Assembly: GCA_037903475.1 (NCBI GenBank)
Contig: JBAJFG010000177.1
Location: 558,001 to 622,000, forward strand
Direction: 5' to 3'
Length of the DNA: 64,000 bases
Origin: Ancylostoma caninum
Taxonomy: Eukaryota; Nematoda; Chromadorea; Rhabditida; Ancylostomatidae
The notes beneath the pieces are model-generated. The model did no database searches and was not told where the DNA came from. It worked only from the letters and a program-made list of their open reading frames with translations. The position numbers were made by a program, and so were the translations under genes. This document shows, one piece after another, positions 32,926 to 44,704 of the stretch (positions within the stretch are counted from its first letter, which is position 1; each line of letters begins with the position of its first letter).

Positions 32926-35900
32926 CTACGTCACATCGAGTTTTCTTTGTCCAGCAGATGGCTTCTTCACTGGTGTTGCTTCTTCATCATGCTGTTCACG
33001 ACATTCGTATTCACCAGAAGAGTTCATAGAGATGTCACCGGGAGAGGGAGTAGAACTTGCCATTCTGTACATACCGAAAGATACATACACAAAGACGAAA
33101 CTACTAGATCACTAGTTTTCATTAAATATTTGGAAATGTGCTAATTCAGTCATGAACAAATAAACAAGCGCGCGGTTTTTAAATCAGTATGTTTCTCACT
33201 GTTCAGATAAAGAGTACCTTCATATATAAAACACTATGACATCTTGTTTAAGACTGATTCGAAACTCCTAATTACGACTTTCCATCGCCTCTGTGAATTG
33301 ATACAGGAGCAAGATACCCAGAACCAGTAACAAGGACCCGAAATGTCAAAAACACCTCTCTAATTTGAAGGAAAAGACTCGAGGGAGAGCGAAAACCGTA
33401 GCCAGACCTGACAAAATCCATCTAGCTGATCTCGACTCGATAACAGACCAGTTGCAATTTTTGGCAACATCAAAAAAAGTTAAGAATTGACGAATTCTCA
33501 TTTAAAAATGGTATTCAGTTTATATGCTGGTCGTTTTCATAAAAGCCTGACCAAAAAGTGATTTCCAGCTGTGTTTCTGCGTCTGACTGGTTGTCAATTG
33601 TGCACGGCTCAGGCTGACGCTAACTTTACTTAATATCTAGTATTTAGTAGTATTTACTTTACTTAATGTTCAGAGAATTGATAATAGCTCAACAAGGTCT
33701 ATTCAATTTCTAACTCAGTTGCAAAATGATCACGCTTGAAATTATTTCGGAGCTAGAATTATTAACGAAACCAGGTTCGCAAACCAACTCTTACGTCCCA
33801 CATCCCCTAACACTATGTAGTCTATACATAGATGACCAATCGCGCCAACCATCGTTGGTTTGCGTGGCTAAGCACCCTAACCTCTCAAAACAGCAATATT
33901 ACCACGCTAATCTACCTCACAATCTAACGATTTACCAATGTGACTGAATAATTACCTGCGCTCCAATTGTTGCAGGATTGTGTTCGCATCAACACCTGGT
34001 TGACTTTCAAGAACACATCTCAATACCTCATTCTCCATTTCCAACTCTTCCATCCTCTGTAAATACGACAGAGCAGAGTTGGAAAGTGTATATGACCAGC
34101 TTCAAAAAACTGACGTACTTTAGCAAAAGCTTCTTTCATGCGTTGCTCATGTTGAAACACCTCATTCACACCTCTAGCCATGATAGCGGCATTCTGGTGA
34201 AACTGCTTCCTGGTAGTGTCCTGAAATCGTAGAAGTTTAACATTCGTCTGCGAGGATCTCGACATCAATACACTCTGTAACATAGTCCAGGGCTAAGATT
34301 CATGAAACGATAACTAGTCAAGCCTGTGAGGGCTAGCGCTATGGGTTATCGCATAGACTACGTAAAGCTAAGAGACGCAGAACGTCAAAGTTGGTTTGCT
34401 AGCCTGGTTTCCTCTGCTTATGCATTCATGAATCCTAGCCCAGATCTGCAACTTTTAGGTTATAATTTATGTAGGATGAACCTTATCTTGTGATTAGTAC
34501 TGAGTAGCACAAGCGAGCTACAGTTAAGGTCGATGAAGGTGCGCTTTCTGAGCCTCGAAAGGCAGTAGGGACAACAACGTCACTCGTGCTGCAATCATTG
34601 CTCTAATAGCAAACCATAGTAATTTTGATTGTTTCTCGTCTATTTGATATCAACTACTAGGAGAACTGAATAACTACCAAGAAAATGCCATTATTTGCTA
34701 TCACTGCAACGATTTCAGCACGAGCGGTGCTGTTTCATGGAATGCTTTCTGAGTCCATGAAAAAAAGCATTTCCATAGACGCTCACTGTATATGCCATGC
34801 AAGGTTATGCTTACACGGTTCCGGATGTATTGTCGAAGATTACTTGTGGTATGTGATCAGAATTAATGTTTGGAGTGGTAAAAATGTCACGCATCTCAAA
34901 AAAAAAAAACAACCACATAACTGGAACCAATTCCCTATTGCAAATGCTCATGTCTGTGTGCTTCCGAGAATATGGTTGGTATTTAATGACGTTTGATTAT
35001 AATAATTAAATGCTAAAGTCATGTGTTGTTGCACTGTTAGTGAACCTAGGCACGAACAGGAGTCATCAGTGGCATGTCCTGATGGAAAGTGTATTAGAAG
35101 TTTGTTCATGCGAGTGTACACTTCTTCCTCAAAAGCAAAAAAGATCGGCATTCGCACTGATGACCGAAAAGATTGTTGGAGAAGGAATGATTTCCTCACT
35201 CTGAGCCAGTTTATTTTTTTTTTTTTGAGCAACGACAGTCACCCCCAGCTGCACCTCCTATCGAGATGTTGCCAAATTTTTGATGAAACTAGTTCATTGA
35301 GGTCAATTTCGGCGCTACTACATCCTTACCAAAAACTGTTTGAAGTTTAAAAAAAACTGCACTATTGTTTGAATAACAAGGAATGAAAATATTGAGAAAT
35401 GGAAATTTCTGCACACCATTAACAAGGAAAGCGGCTAGTTTTAATGGCAAATGTTCCTTTTCCTTTTCAAACTTTAACAAAATTACGATAAACATATGTG
35501 TGGCGTAACCATATAATATATAAAACTGAAGCGCAGTTATTACACATATTTGGTGTTATGTTGATTGGAATTCTTTTTTAGTTGAGAGAATCTACCCTGC
35601 ATTGCACAAGCCACAAACTATGCAAAAAAAGGCCACAGATAGATATTATAAGAATATCACTCCGAAGCTCCTTGACCACTGCAACGAAAAGCAATATATG
35701 TATTCCCCACCCATAGTGTCATAAATATTCCAAGATCTGTACATATCACTATTTAATGTTATATCGTAGCAAGGAAATAAAGGAAAAAAGAAAACAATCA
35801 AGGAAAAAGTAACAAAGCAAGAGTGGGCGAACACTCACAAGCTCTACATCGTTCTTCGTTTCAGATGAAGAAGCCGAGGCAATGCCATCCTGACAGAAAT

Positions 35901-36603
35901 GAGCATCCAACTCCCTTCGGTGCGCTTCCATCACAAGATGTAAAGTCCACTGCGAATCCTCGTAAAGCTGGCGAAGCTGGCGGTTCTCACTGTCCAAATC
36001 ACGCAGCTGGAAATATAAAACTGGCGTGGAGGAAATGAAATGGAATAGAATCATCTAGTGGTACCTGTTTAATCCTACTTTCTTTGTGTTCCGTCTCAAA
36101 ATCTTGGCCAGGAATGTGACGCTGAAAAACAAGGCTTGTGTATGAAGCAATATGAAACACAACGAAAAGAAACGAACCAATGGTGCATCGCCACTTCTTC
36201 TTTGGATGAGATCAGCCACGCGATGAGCGTGCGAAAGTGAAAGATTGATCTGAAAATACAAGACAATCCGTAAATGATTTTTTTTATTTAACACAGAGGA
36301 AACCCCAGTGGTTGAGACCAACTCGTACGCGCTACGCCGCACGCAACACAGAACTGCATTGGTTGCATGACTGTCTGCGCCCCCACGCGTTTCATTTGTG
36401 TTTCGATCCTCATTCTCGTCCCATCTCCACTTCAAACCTGTCCAAACAGGTGGGGGATGCGTACGAGCGAGCCTCAATCAGTGAGGTCTCCTGTAAGAGG
36501 AGAGAATTGTTAACCATACCACATCACTTTCGTTGAGTTCGACAACTATCTTCTGAAAATCCTTGATTAGCGAAGGAATGTCGACTGGCGTTATGAATAC
36601 CAT
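32926..36603 (-). CDS. FGFR1OP2/SIKE-family coiled-coil protein
   Basis: Seven minus-strand exons agree in phase: 36603-36520, 36249-36178, 36121-36065, 36006-35839, 34220-34119, 34056-33956 and 33064-32926 (240 residues). The family (FGFR1OP2, SIKE1; members of the STRIPAK phosphatase-kinase complex in animals) is recognised from R-H-I-P at residues 53-56, the conserved E-N-R-Q-L-R-Q-L block at 78-85 with the following helix, and a later A-A-I-M-A-R-G-V block with E-M-E-N-E-V-L-R in the next exon. Most of residues 10-185 is coiled coil; the tail is Ser/Glu/Lys-rich. The start follows a TTTACAG acceptor, so trans-splicing is likely. The donor of exon 6 (CGCAG before GTAATT) overlaps an in-frame TAA, so unspliced or alternatively processed RNA would give a 194-residue form. 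Intron 4 (1.6 kb) holds a small inverted-repeat element. The donor of exon 2 (GTTCGT) is atypical. The family call is firm; the exact last exon is less so. Confidence 0.8.
34290..34441. repeat. small inverted-repeat element in intron 5
   Basis: GGGCTAAGATTCATGAA at 34290-34306 and TTCATGAATCCTAGCCC at 34425-34441 are inverted repeats with one mismatch. The interior is 118 bases and no clear target duplication was found. It lies in the region upstream of the exon at 34220-34119, inside the FGFR1OP2/SIKE-family gene. Confidence 0.75.
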
Positions 36604-36612
36604 ACTGTAAAG
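36604..36612 (-). promoter_or_regulatory. trans-splice acceptor at start codon
   Basis: On the minus strand CTTTACAGT directly precedes the ATG at 36603 of the FGFR1OP2/SIKE-family gene. Confidence 0.5.
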
Positions 36613-37108
36613 GACGAAATCATCTCGGGAATCATGTGAACTTCAAACAAATACAACAAATAAGACCAGAAAATAGAGCTCGCCTCAGACCAACAGAACT
36701 GGAGTCAGGATAACGACATCGGTTCAGGATATAGTGGACTCCAGCTCTGCCGAACGAACCGTATACACAGTAGACCTCCTGGAAATGCTCGTCGAAATTG
36801 CAGAAATGATCCTCTATGTAGTCAAATCCAAAATTCATGAGTGATTTTGACAGTTGGAATCTCCGACTACCCGCTGCCATCCATGAAATAAACGCCACCA
36901 CCATGATTCACTGTTCGATTACATTTATTTTACAATATAGCAGAAGGAGAACGAGCAACTCCATGTCTGATCCTCACAAACGGATGCACCCGATGCGACG
37001 GTGATCTTAGGCGTTCAATAATTAGCGATATGGCGTAGCGCGTGCGCTTTGCACAGCGTACGCTGAACCCTGATACAGTATCCCACAAATGTTGCGGAAC
37101 TTTCGAAA
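36613..37108. other. 5' flank, no gene seen
   Basis: A minus-strand frame at 36632-36904 lies just upstream of the FGFR1OP2/SIKE gene. Its aromatic-rich product and lack of splice links argue against an extra exon. Confidence 0.35.
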
Positions 37109-37215
37109 GTGCGTAATTACGATTTACGAATTACGATATACGGCCATTTTCCGCAAAATTTCTTCGATTTACGACTTACGAAAAAGTGCCTAAATTTCGT
37201 AACAAAATCGTAAAT
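37109..37215. repeat. truncated hAT-like terminus
   Basis: GTGCGTAATTACGATTTACG and about 85 following bases match the left subterminal part of the nested element at 29363. No matching right end was found, so this is a fragment. Confidence 0.7.
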
Positions 37216-37314
37216 AACGGCAAGGAAATTTCGCCATAGGAGTTGCGATAATAGTGCAAATCAGCATAATTTGTCTGTGTTTGCATCTCGAAGCGATGAA
37301 TTCGCATAATTTTT

Positions 37315-37530
37315 GGGGAAAATGAAGGTGGGAGGGGGGCACTTGGTAAAAGTCGATAGTATGACCTGTCCTGCACGTTCAGACTTGTTAGGCTTTGTCC
37401 AGAACGCTCTGACTTGTTAGCTCTCTTAATGTGCAGTGGTTACCTGAAATGCAAACAAGTCAGAACGTGTAGGACAGGACATAATATCGACTAATACCAA
37501 GTGCCCCCCCCCACCCCATTTTACCCTATT
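37315..37530. repeat. large imperfect inverted repeat
   Basis: Arms of about 75 bases (left from GGGGAAAATG through GGCACTTGG and TCAGACTTGTT; right as the reverse complement ending near 37528) flank a loop of about 60 bases that contains two related CTGACTTGTTAG-type segments. A fold-back element or hairpin source. Confidence 0.75.
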
Positions 37531-37689
37531 TTTCTCTAGTTTCCATTATTTAATGACGGAGGCTTACGCGAAGGTCATTTTCGAGAATTTTGTATAGAAG
37601 ACCGGCTAGAATCGTGGAGATGAAAGCCTTACATGAAGTGCTACGATAGGAATAGATTGCTGGTTTGGTCCAAGACAACCTTGTTTTTT

Positions 37690-37995
37690 TTCTGCAACCA
37701 GGACATACGGCAGCGAATTGGAGTTGCTGACAAGCTGAGTGAGGCGCGTCTGCTATGGTTCGGTCACGTTCTCCGTGCCGATGGCGATAACATCTCTATG
37801 ATTAGCTTCAATCTAGAAGTACCAGGAAAGCGACCGAAAGGACAACCAAAACAAAGTTGGCCTGACACTCTGCACGCCGACCTCAAGCTGGTTAGGATCG
37901 ATCCCGACCAGGCGCAGGACAGGGCAATATGGCGTCAAAGAGTCAGCAAAGCAGACCCCGCTACAAGACGGGAAAACGCTAGGAAAAAGGATTAA
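37690..37995 (+). pseudogene. 3' fragment of a second non-LTR reverse-transcriptase ORF
   Basis: About 98 codons end in a stop and carry the typical C-terminal signature of RTE/CR1-like elements: L-W-F-G-H-V-L-R near 37760, then G-Q-P-K-Q-S-W followed by a Lys/Arg-rich tail. The sequence differs from the 26.7-29.2 kb element, so it stems from another element. Nothing upstream continues the reverse transcriptase. Confidence 0.75.
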
Positions 37996-38167
37996 TGTTT
38001 AAAACTATAGTATAAATGTGCGCACACTCCCTCTGAGGCTAAAATTTTTGCACGACTCAAAATAACGTGCGCTTGTAGTGGGCTCGAGATAATCGAAAGT
38101 AGTGTACGAGAGGACTCTTCGTCGGATTGCAGGACTAGCAGTACGAACGTGCAAAAATGTCCACCTA

Positions 38168-38830
38168 AAATTTTGGCTCGCTCAGAAGCATGGTTGTAGA
38201 TGGACATGAGTAGCAGGACATCTAGCGCATTGAGGTACTGATTTTTCCAGTTTTAAATGGTCGGATGTTTGCGCTTTCAGGCTGTATATACCTTTCTCAG
38301 CAGCTGCCTGCGACCGCGATTCGATAAAAACATGTAAAAAAAGCCATTTTATCGACGAAACCTCCCGTGCTGAATCTTTCCTCTTGAACCTGGAGACCTG
38401 AAGCTTGGAGATAAAGCAGAGTTGGGTGAGATCCATAGAATGATCTTTTATTGGTTCGCAGAACTGGGTAGGACTGGTAGGACTACCAACGATTTTCACT
38501 TAAAATTTTGGCTTGCTCGGAGGCACGGTTGTAGTTGGACATGGATAGCAGGAGATCTAGAAGGTTGAGATGCTGTTTTTTTTCTCAGTCTTAAGTAACT
38601 GATAGGAGGTTTGCGCTCTCAGGCAGTGTGGTTCATTCTACCTCAGTTGTCATCCTTCCTGCTTCGATCTATCGATAAAAAAGTTGAAGAAAAGCAATTT
38701 CTATCAACTAAACATCATTTCCGTAATTCCTGAGCTGAATCTTTTCTTTTGATGCTGGAGAGCTGAAACTTGGAGGCAAAGCACCGTTTGGTAGACTCCA
38801 TCTCTGATAACTGTGCAGCAAGAACGCAGC
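38168..38830. repeat. tandem duplication of a ~330-base unit
   Basis: The segment starting AAAATTTTGGCTCGCTC at about 38168 is repeated at about 38499 (AAAATTTTGGCTTGCTC). Shared landmarks are TGGTTGTAG(A/T)TGGACATG, GTTTGCGCT(T/C)TCAGGC and CTGGAGA(C/G)CTGAA(G/A)CTTGGAG. The copies are diverged and differ by indels. A further partial copy may follow 39090. Confidence 0.75.
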
Positions 38831-39058
38831 CCGAACGGCGTAATGGTTCGGTTAAAAACGCTAACAGCAACGGTTCTCAGTTGCTGCCATCCTCCCCTTG
38901 ATTGCTGCCGCCTATCAACAGTTGCTGCCAAATGGCCGACAGCTTGAGCAGCAATCAAGGGGAGGATGGCAGCAACTGGGAACCGTTGCTGCTGGCGTTT
39001 CTAACTGAATCACTACGCCGTTCGGGCTGCGTTCGTGCTGCACCGTTACCAGAGATAG
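38801..39058. repeat. 258-base inverted repeat with ~107-base arms
   Basis: The left arm (TCTCTGATAACTGTGCAGCA onward) and right arm (ending CCGTTACCAGAGA) are reverse complements with scattered mismatches and a short loop of about 35-40 bases at 38910-38945. The arms share CGCAGCCCGAACGGCGTA and CAGTTGCTGCCATCCTCCCC. It sits within the second unit of the tandem duplication and would form a long hairpin if transcribed. Confidence 0.85.
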
Positions 39059-39324
39059 TGAGACTTTTTTTCGGCTTCCAGGGGTGAGCAGGACTGGCAG
39101 TACTTATGAACAAAAATGACTGTGCGAAATTCGGCCTCGTTCCGAGGCATGGCTGCACTACTACTAAAAGAAATACACGAATTCTCCACCACAACTACGA
39201 CCCCCCGTTATTGATTTATCAACACACGTTTGACCCTGCTTCGAATTCAAAAATCAAATTCGAGCTTCAACTGAATTCCAGGATAGGCAGGTATCGGTTG
39301 TGTTGTTTTTCATTGAGTCAGAAC

Positions 39325-39437
39325 CAGATATGTGCGGAAGTAAAATTTTAAATCCTGCAAAATGGAAAACGAAAAGCCAAAAATGGGTGGAAAACGGAAA
39401 GCGTAAAACGGAGAATAGAAAAATCCGCACATCCCTG
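39325..39437. mobile_element. 113-base hAT-type MITE
   Basis: It begins CAGATATGTGCGGAA and ends TTCCGCACATCCCTG-like (ATCCGCACATCCCTG). Flanks GTCAGAAC (39317-39324) and GTTAGAAC (39438-39445) match at 7 of 8 bases. It belongs to the same family as the element at 29178-31297. Confidence 0.8.
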
Positions 39438-39445
39438 GTTAGAAC

Positions 39446-40359
39446 TATATTTCGTAGGCTCTAAACTCAGGTGAATTTATATGTCAAAAAACTCATTACT
39501 ATACTCTTTTAGAACATGATCATCGCTTCGAAATCGTTTATGACAAATACCTAAAAGATAGCAAAGAGGCAGAGGAAACTGCAACAGAAAAAAAGCGCAA
39601 GGACTTATGTCAACACCCAGTATAGGCATACACTGCGCTAGTTTGCTAGCCTAAAATCTCAAACGCGAGCTCCAACCTGACAAGTCGTTAGCTTAGGGGT
39701 CAACTAAGTGGCGCAATTTCGCCCACAGTTTGTCTCCGTTTTCTCTTGCATAGCAGATAATGTGCTGAAGTTGATAGGCTATAAATCTTGCACGGGTAAT
39801 TCTCCATGCCACAGTCACCAAGGTCAACTCGGTTTGAATGACCTTGACTCTGTGATAGAAGTGTTTTCATTAGGAAAATAGAGCGTGCAGACGAATTAGG
39901 CCAGATTTGTTGTTATTGCAATCGTGTCATCAGAGACCTAATTGTTTATTCGTTCGAATTAATTGCAATTTCCTCTTCTTTTTTAGGTGGTGAGATAAGC
40001 AACCTTTAAATAGCGCTCTCACATGCTAAGTGACCAACGGCCCTGGAGACCTCTGATCATTTGGCGTTGCAAATATGGTTCTTTTTTTTTCATGGAAATT
40101 TACTAATTCCTAATGTCATAATTCACTTAGCAGCGGCGTTAGGTCAGCAGATGCGCCAACATAATGTGGATGTTACTTAGCTTTAACAGTACAGAATCGC
40201 ATTTGAACGAGAACTGATCCCCATTTTTCTTATTTTTCTTTTCCGTGGTAATCTTATTCCGTGGCTATCTTTGACTAAATTAACTGTTCTTAGTGCAAAT
40301 AATGAAGGCACCTAATACTTATTCCAAGAATTACACTTGAAAGCATTGCCTCACCTCAG
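39446..40359. other. intergenic, no gene seen
   Basis: AT-rich sequence without exon-like frames or recognised repeats. Confidence 0.4.
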
Positions 40360-40579
40360 AATCGATTTTGAGACTTCAACCTCAGAAGAATTTTCAGGCG
40401 ACGCTGTTCACAATTGCACATACATACCTTCCTTCAAAAAGGCATCAGAAATACCCATAGTTAGACTCCTTCTCTCAGAAGAGTTCGTTAAACAGTTAGC
40501 ACAAGGAGTTGCGCTCCTTACACGTCATGTGCCAACGATTGATGTCACCACTGCTATGGCATGCGGCAACTCCTTGTGA
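40360..40579 (+). CDS. candidate terminal exon, product unknown
   Basis: Behind the acceptor CCTCACCTCAG an open frame of 72 codons runs to TGA. The first 50 residues are acidic and protein-like. The last 25 codons lie in a 78-base segment bounded by the inverted repeat ACAAGGAGTTGC/GCAACTCCTTGT (about 40500-40579), which may be an inserted element that altered the original end. No upstream exon was found. Confidence 0.2.
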
Positions 40580-42664
40580 GAGCTGTCGCAACAGGCACCT
40601 CGAACTCTCCATCAAAGAAATGATTCAAATAGAGCGTTTTCGACATTCTCGTGGGGGAATATGTGTGCCATCGTGACGAGCGTCTCATAAAGATGTTTCT
40701 CATATTGAAATTTCAAATTCGAAATCTGAACTAAGGCAATGCCTCAACTAAAACAGTACTATACGTAGAATGCTTGGGTCCTTGTCTACTCCGTGTTTTT
40801 TCATCTTCCACTTTTGTCACGGTTTCTATTTCTCTTTTCCCCCCACAATACTTTCTAATCAGCAGGAAAATTTTGAGATTTCTATGTGGTTGAAATCGGG
40901 CGAAGGCACTGACCACAGTGGGTACACGTGATACCTTGCGGAAATTTCGGTAATTTATGCGCCTTATTCTGTGTAGCGTATACGCGGTGCATGTGCGTGT
41001 ATGGCAGCGTTGAAATGCACGACATCTGCCACACAAGCCCCGGAAATTGAGCTGTTGTCCAGTAACCGGTGTTCATGGCGGATGTCTCACATTCTTCTGG
41101 ATGCTTTGACCAAACTCTCCATGTAGTTGAAGGGTTAAACACGGATTTTTAGCACATTTGCAGGTACTCACGTTAAACACTGGGATCAGCGCGCCCTGGT
41201 AATTTAAGTCATGAAAATTTTTTGAAGGCGGAAGAGGTCGTTAGGTAGAGAATCAGTGTGAATAGAAAGTGGAAGAAGTGCTCAGAAATACGAGTAGAGT
41301 CCGCGTTCTCTTGTTCTTGGTTCCCCCTCCCTTTCCCCCTCGTGAAATCCCATTCTCGGACAAGCTTAGATATTAAGGGCTGTGTGATCTATAGGAGTTT
41401 CGGACCTACAGTTGCCATTCCTGCTGTGAAAAGAGCGTTTACCGAGAAATAATCTCACTTTGGGGCAGTTCTCGTGTGTCGCAACAAAAGTAACTGCTAG
41501 AAGTGACCGCTCTTGAGTGGACACTATCTATAGCATTTCATTATTATCCGAATAATCTGTCCTTTCTATCCTGCTTAACTCATCCAAACTATCATCGTTC
41601 ACTTTTTTAAAGTCTATAGACGTGTGAATAGACCTTATTATCTAGGAAAAACATAGCAGTAGGCAATAACCAAAAACTTTAAATTATTCAAACGCGGAAA
41701 ACTTATATCAGGAGTCCCCAACATTAAAGGAACCATTCAATTACCAAAACCACTCTACCCCTTAGTCTCGCATTGTTCATCTTTCTGGTGCGTTATTGTA
41801 CTACATATATCTACATACATATATATAATTCCGTAGTTGTGATTGTGGTGGTCGGCCAGATATGACCGTAGATACATCGAAACCTCTATCAGTGCTTTTG
41901 AACCTAGCGAAGAGTTCAATGAAGCTGAGCACATCTCTCGACCTTTGGCGACGTCCCAGACCAATGCTACTAGCAGAACCACGGAGACTTCCGTTTTGAC
42001 AGGAAATTTCTTCTCACCTTCACTTTGTATCGCATTTCTTCTTGATGTAAAGGTTTAGCAGAGCCGATTTTAGGCTTGTCATTTTGTGTTCGGCTATAAG
42101 CGTCACAGTGAACACCTCACATAGACTATTATTTAATTGGTTTCTCAGATTATTCAATAACTTGGATGATCGTTCACTCATGTTTCCTTATAGCTGGGTT
42201 CCGTGCTAATGACAGGCAAAAAAATTAAAATAAAATCATCTAGAGAAGAACGACAACTACAGAAAAAAGAGCGAATCTTGAAATACCACTGAAATTGGTC
42301 AGATATCCTCAAAAGCAAGTAGGGCAAGAGGTTGAACTGGATGACCACAACACGATGTAACTTGCGACAGCCCCCATCCTGGAATCCTCAGAACATTCGT
42401 GTCTGTTCTCCTCCTCTTCGATAAGCGAAGAAAAACGGATACCTTGAAAAAGAACGGATACCACGATAATCAACCTACCCCGCCTCTTCAGTAGAACCCA
42501 ATTTCAGTGAATCAAACTCTGGATAACTACTTTGAATCTGTTTACTGCCGAACAAACTGCGTGACTCATAGGTTCGAGATGCATCGCATGATAGCCTTGT
42601 CTGACACGATCGTTTTTCATCCACCCATTTTCGTTGGGTCGTGCGTCGACCGCCCCGATTTCGG
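40580..42664. other. intergenic with scattered open frames
   Basis: Minus-strand frames at 40731-41142 look partly protein-like but would need a 27-base intron to join. A plus frame at 41843-42058 follows a mediocre acceptor. None is supported enough to call. No transposon recognised. Confidence 0.3.
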
Positions 42665-42907
42665 TCAGTCCACCGTCATTTGACTATTACAACCATCCAG
42701 CATCACTGCTGCCTGGCCGACTGTACGCTCACCTGATCTGTACCAGGGTCGGTCGCCAAGTCGAAGCGTTGACTCCAGCTCAGCACTGCTAAAACCATGA
42801 TATGGCTCCGCAGCAATTTTCGTTCTCGGAGGAGTTTTTATCGTCCTCATTTGCTCGGCACATTTCTCGTGATTTTTTTTCAAGATTAGCCTTCCCATCA
42901 GGATTCG
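42665..42907 (-). CDS. candidate terminal exon, product unknown
   Basis: Minus-strand frame of 80 codons between an AG acceptor (ATCGCGACAG) at 42908 and a TGA stop. The product is basic at the start and mixed later. It contains an internal GTGAGC that could act as a donor at about 42735. No family and no partner exon were recognised. Confidence 0.2.
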   Translation of the reverse strand, partial: RILMGRLILKKNHEKCAEQMRTIKTPPRTKIAAEPYHGFSSAELESTLRLGDRPWYRSGERTVGQAAVMLDGCNSQMTVD

Positions 42908-43567
42908 CTGTCGCGATGCATGGGATTAATGGCCAGCCAAGCCCTTATACCCTTATTCGTCAAGAAATTCTTGGTGCTGCGCTATTTTTAGAAAAAATCA
43001 GTGGCTTGCTTTTACTCCTGTTTCTTTTAGGTTCTGTTATTAGGGTTCGGCAAGAGTTTAAAACAACATTGAGCGTTCACCGAACTCTCGACGGAGAACC
43101 CGTCATGGATGTTTGTTCAGAAATATGGGTGACCTGTCTGCCCAATGCATTACTCAGTAATGTTTTCTGTTTTAAAAGCAAACAAACTAGGAACTAGTTA
43201 TCTCAAAATGCGCTGTGAAACTGTTCTCCATCGTGAATTTCAACAAAACTCTTAGACTGGCGGCCAAATTCGCCGTGAACGAATTCAATGGGTTCCAGCG
43301 AAACACTATAAATGTTGCTCCTCCATGCTGTTAACCATTTGTTTCCACATGTGTTTGCGGTGCAAACCACGCTTCGTGGCCCCATGTCAGGACCTACTCC
43401 TTACAGGATATTTTTTATATCTATCAGACTGGATAATGGTCGTTTCCGTTGACGAATTATGCCTACTTCACCCACAGGTAGCGAAGCAAATGATCATCTG
43501 TGATATTTTCTTAGAAATTCTGGTGACTGATAGGATAGGAAAAATTCTAAGTCTTTTCGATTTTATT

Positions 43568-43998
43568 TCAATGGCTGACTATCCATATGGAATTCCTTGT
43601 TGTAGTTCCATCACTTCCTATGCACTGATTATTCAAAGGCAGCCCCACAGCCCCACGGAAACTTTTTTGCCCGAGGTTTTGATCGGTTTGGATACTAAGA
43701 AGTGCTCGCAACAATGCTACAGAAGTCGCACGGCCGTAGCTATCATCATTTCCAAGATATAAGGAGATTAACTGCGCTACTAACAAAATGAGATGAAGTA
43801 TGAGATGAACGGAAGTTTTTGTTAACAATCATTCTTTTTCCTTATGACTATGTACACTTGTTTTCATTCCCACCTCCTTCCAGTTCAAGCCCTGGCAACT
43901 CGCCCATCCTTTGGAAACGGGCTACACTGGCAAAGAAAACAGCCTCTTCTGTAAGATCTGGCAGAAGTAAATCGTTCGTTTTCACTATAGCGCTTAAT
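43568..43998 (-). CDS. candidate 3' exons of an unknown gene
   Basis: The exon at 43998-43874 (entry phase 2, acceptor ACATTCCTAG) has a helical, Leu/Glu-rich product. Its donor (GGAG before GTGGGA) leads in phase 1 to 43779-43568 behind the acceptor ATTTTGTTAG. The second exon adds 70 codons and ends in TGA. The joined product is protein-like throughout but unrecognised. A plus-strand reading of the same region (acceptor CTCCTTCCAG at 43883) is an alternative. Joining to the exons at 44172-44704 would create a TGA at the junction, so the two groups are separate genes, or one gene disrupted near the transposon-end-like sequence at 44028-44055. Confidence 0.3.
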
Positions 43999-44171
43999 CT
44001 AGGAATGTGGCAAAATCTGTTATAGAAAAATTTTCGTGGGTGCTGCCTTGAAGGACATTGCTCTATAGACATTATTTATTGTTAACTTTGTGACTAGTTT
44101 TGATAGTGATATCGCAGCGCAGCCTTCTCGAGAGAATTTCGTCAATTTCACACAGATGTGATAAAGTGACG

Positions 44172-44704
44172 TTACCATGATTTTGAGAGGTGGCCGGAAA
44201 TTACTATCGTGCAATCGTACAGTCGTGCACTTTGATGCTGAAACACAGAAGAAAAGTGGAGATATGTTTCAGATTTCAATTGTAACATTTTACCTCTTCT
44301 GTGACCATGAAATACAGAGCAGATTTCGAAATGTTCTCTACCAGCCCAAACACGTCCGCTCGGAAGCCAAACGATGACATCATATGATTCTCTGTGGCAG
44401 AACTTTTTTTTTTTCCTTTTTGAGTCGTTTTTCCACAACAGCAGTGCAACCTCAAACTTTCTTCTTCCTTGAGTCCCCGCCACAAGGGAATTAGCTTACT
44501 TTCCAAGCATATAGATAATTTGGACACAATAAATGTGTTGATGAGCCAGTAGTTCGAAGTAAAACGGAAGTAATAGAACAGCAAGTCGCTCGCCAGAGTA
44601 TCCAGGTCAGATAATGAAAATTTTTGATGATCATTTTCGATGGGAAAACTCTGTATGAAGTGAACACGCCATTTTCTCCTTTCTCGCCCAAAAAGGAAGC
44701 TCAA
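44172..44704 (-). CDS. candidate multi-exon gene, product unknown
   Basis: Minus-strand exons agree in phase: one ending at 44500 (donor GTAAGC; open up to about 44704), 44391-44294 (acceptor CTGCCACAG, donor GTAAAA) and 44237-44172 (acceptor TGTGTTTCAG), ending in TAA. The joined product is about 120 residues with mixed composition and no recognised domain. An alternative frame is open through the middle exon too, so the reading is not unique. Confidence 0.25.

Noticed and set aside
35823..36038. Plus-strand 71-codon frame
   Set aside because: It is antisense to the recognised coiled-coil exon 36006-35839 of the FGFR1OP2/SIKE-family gene.
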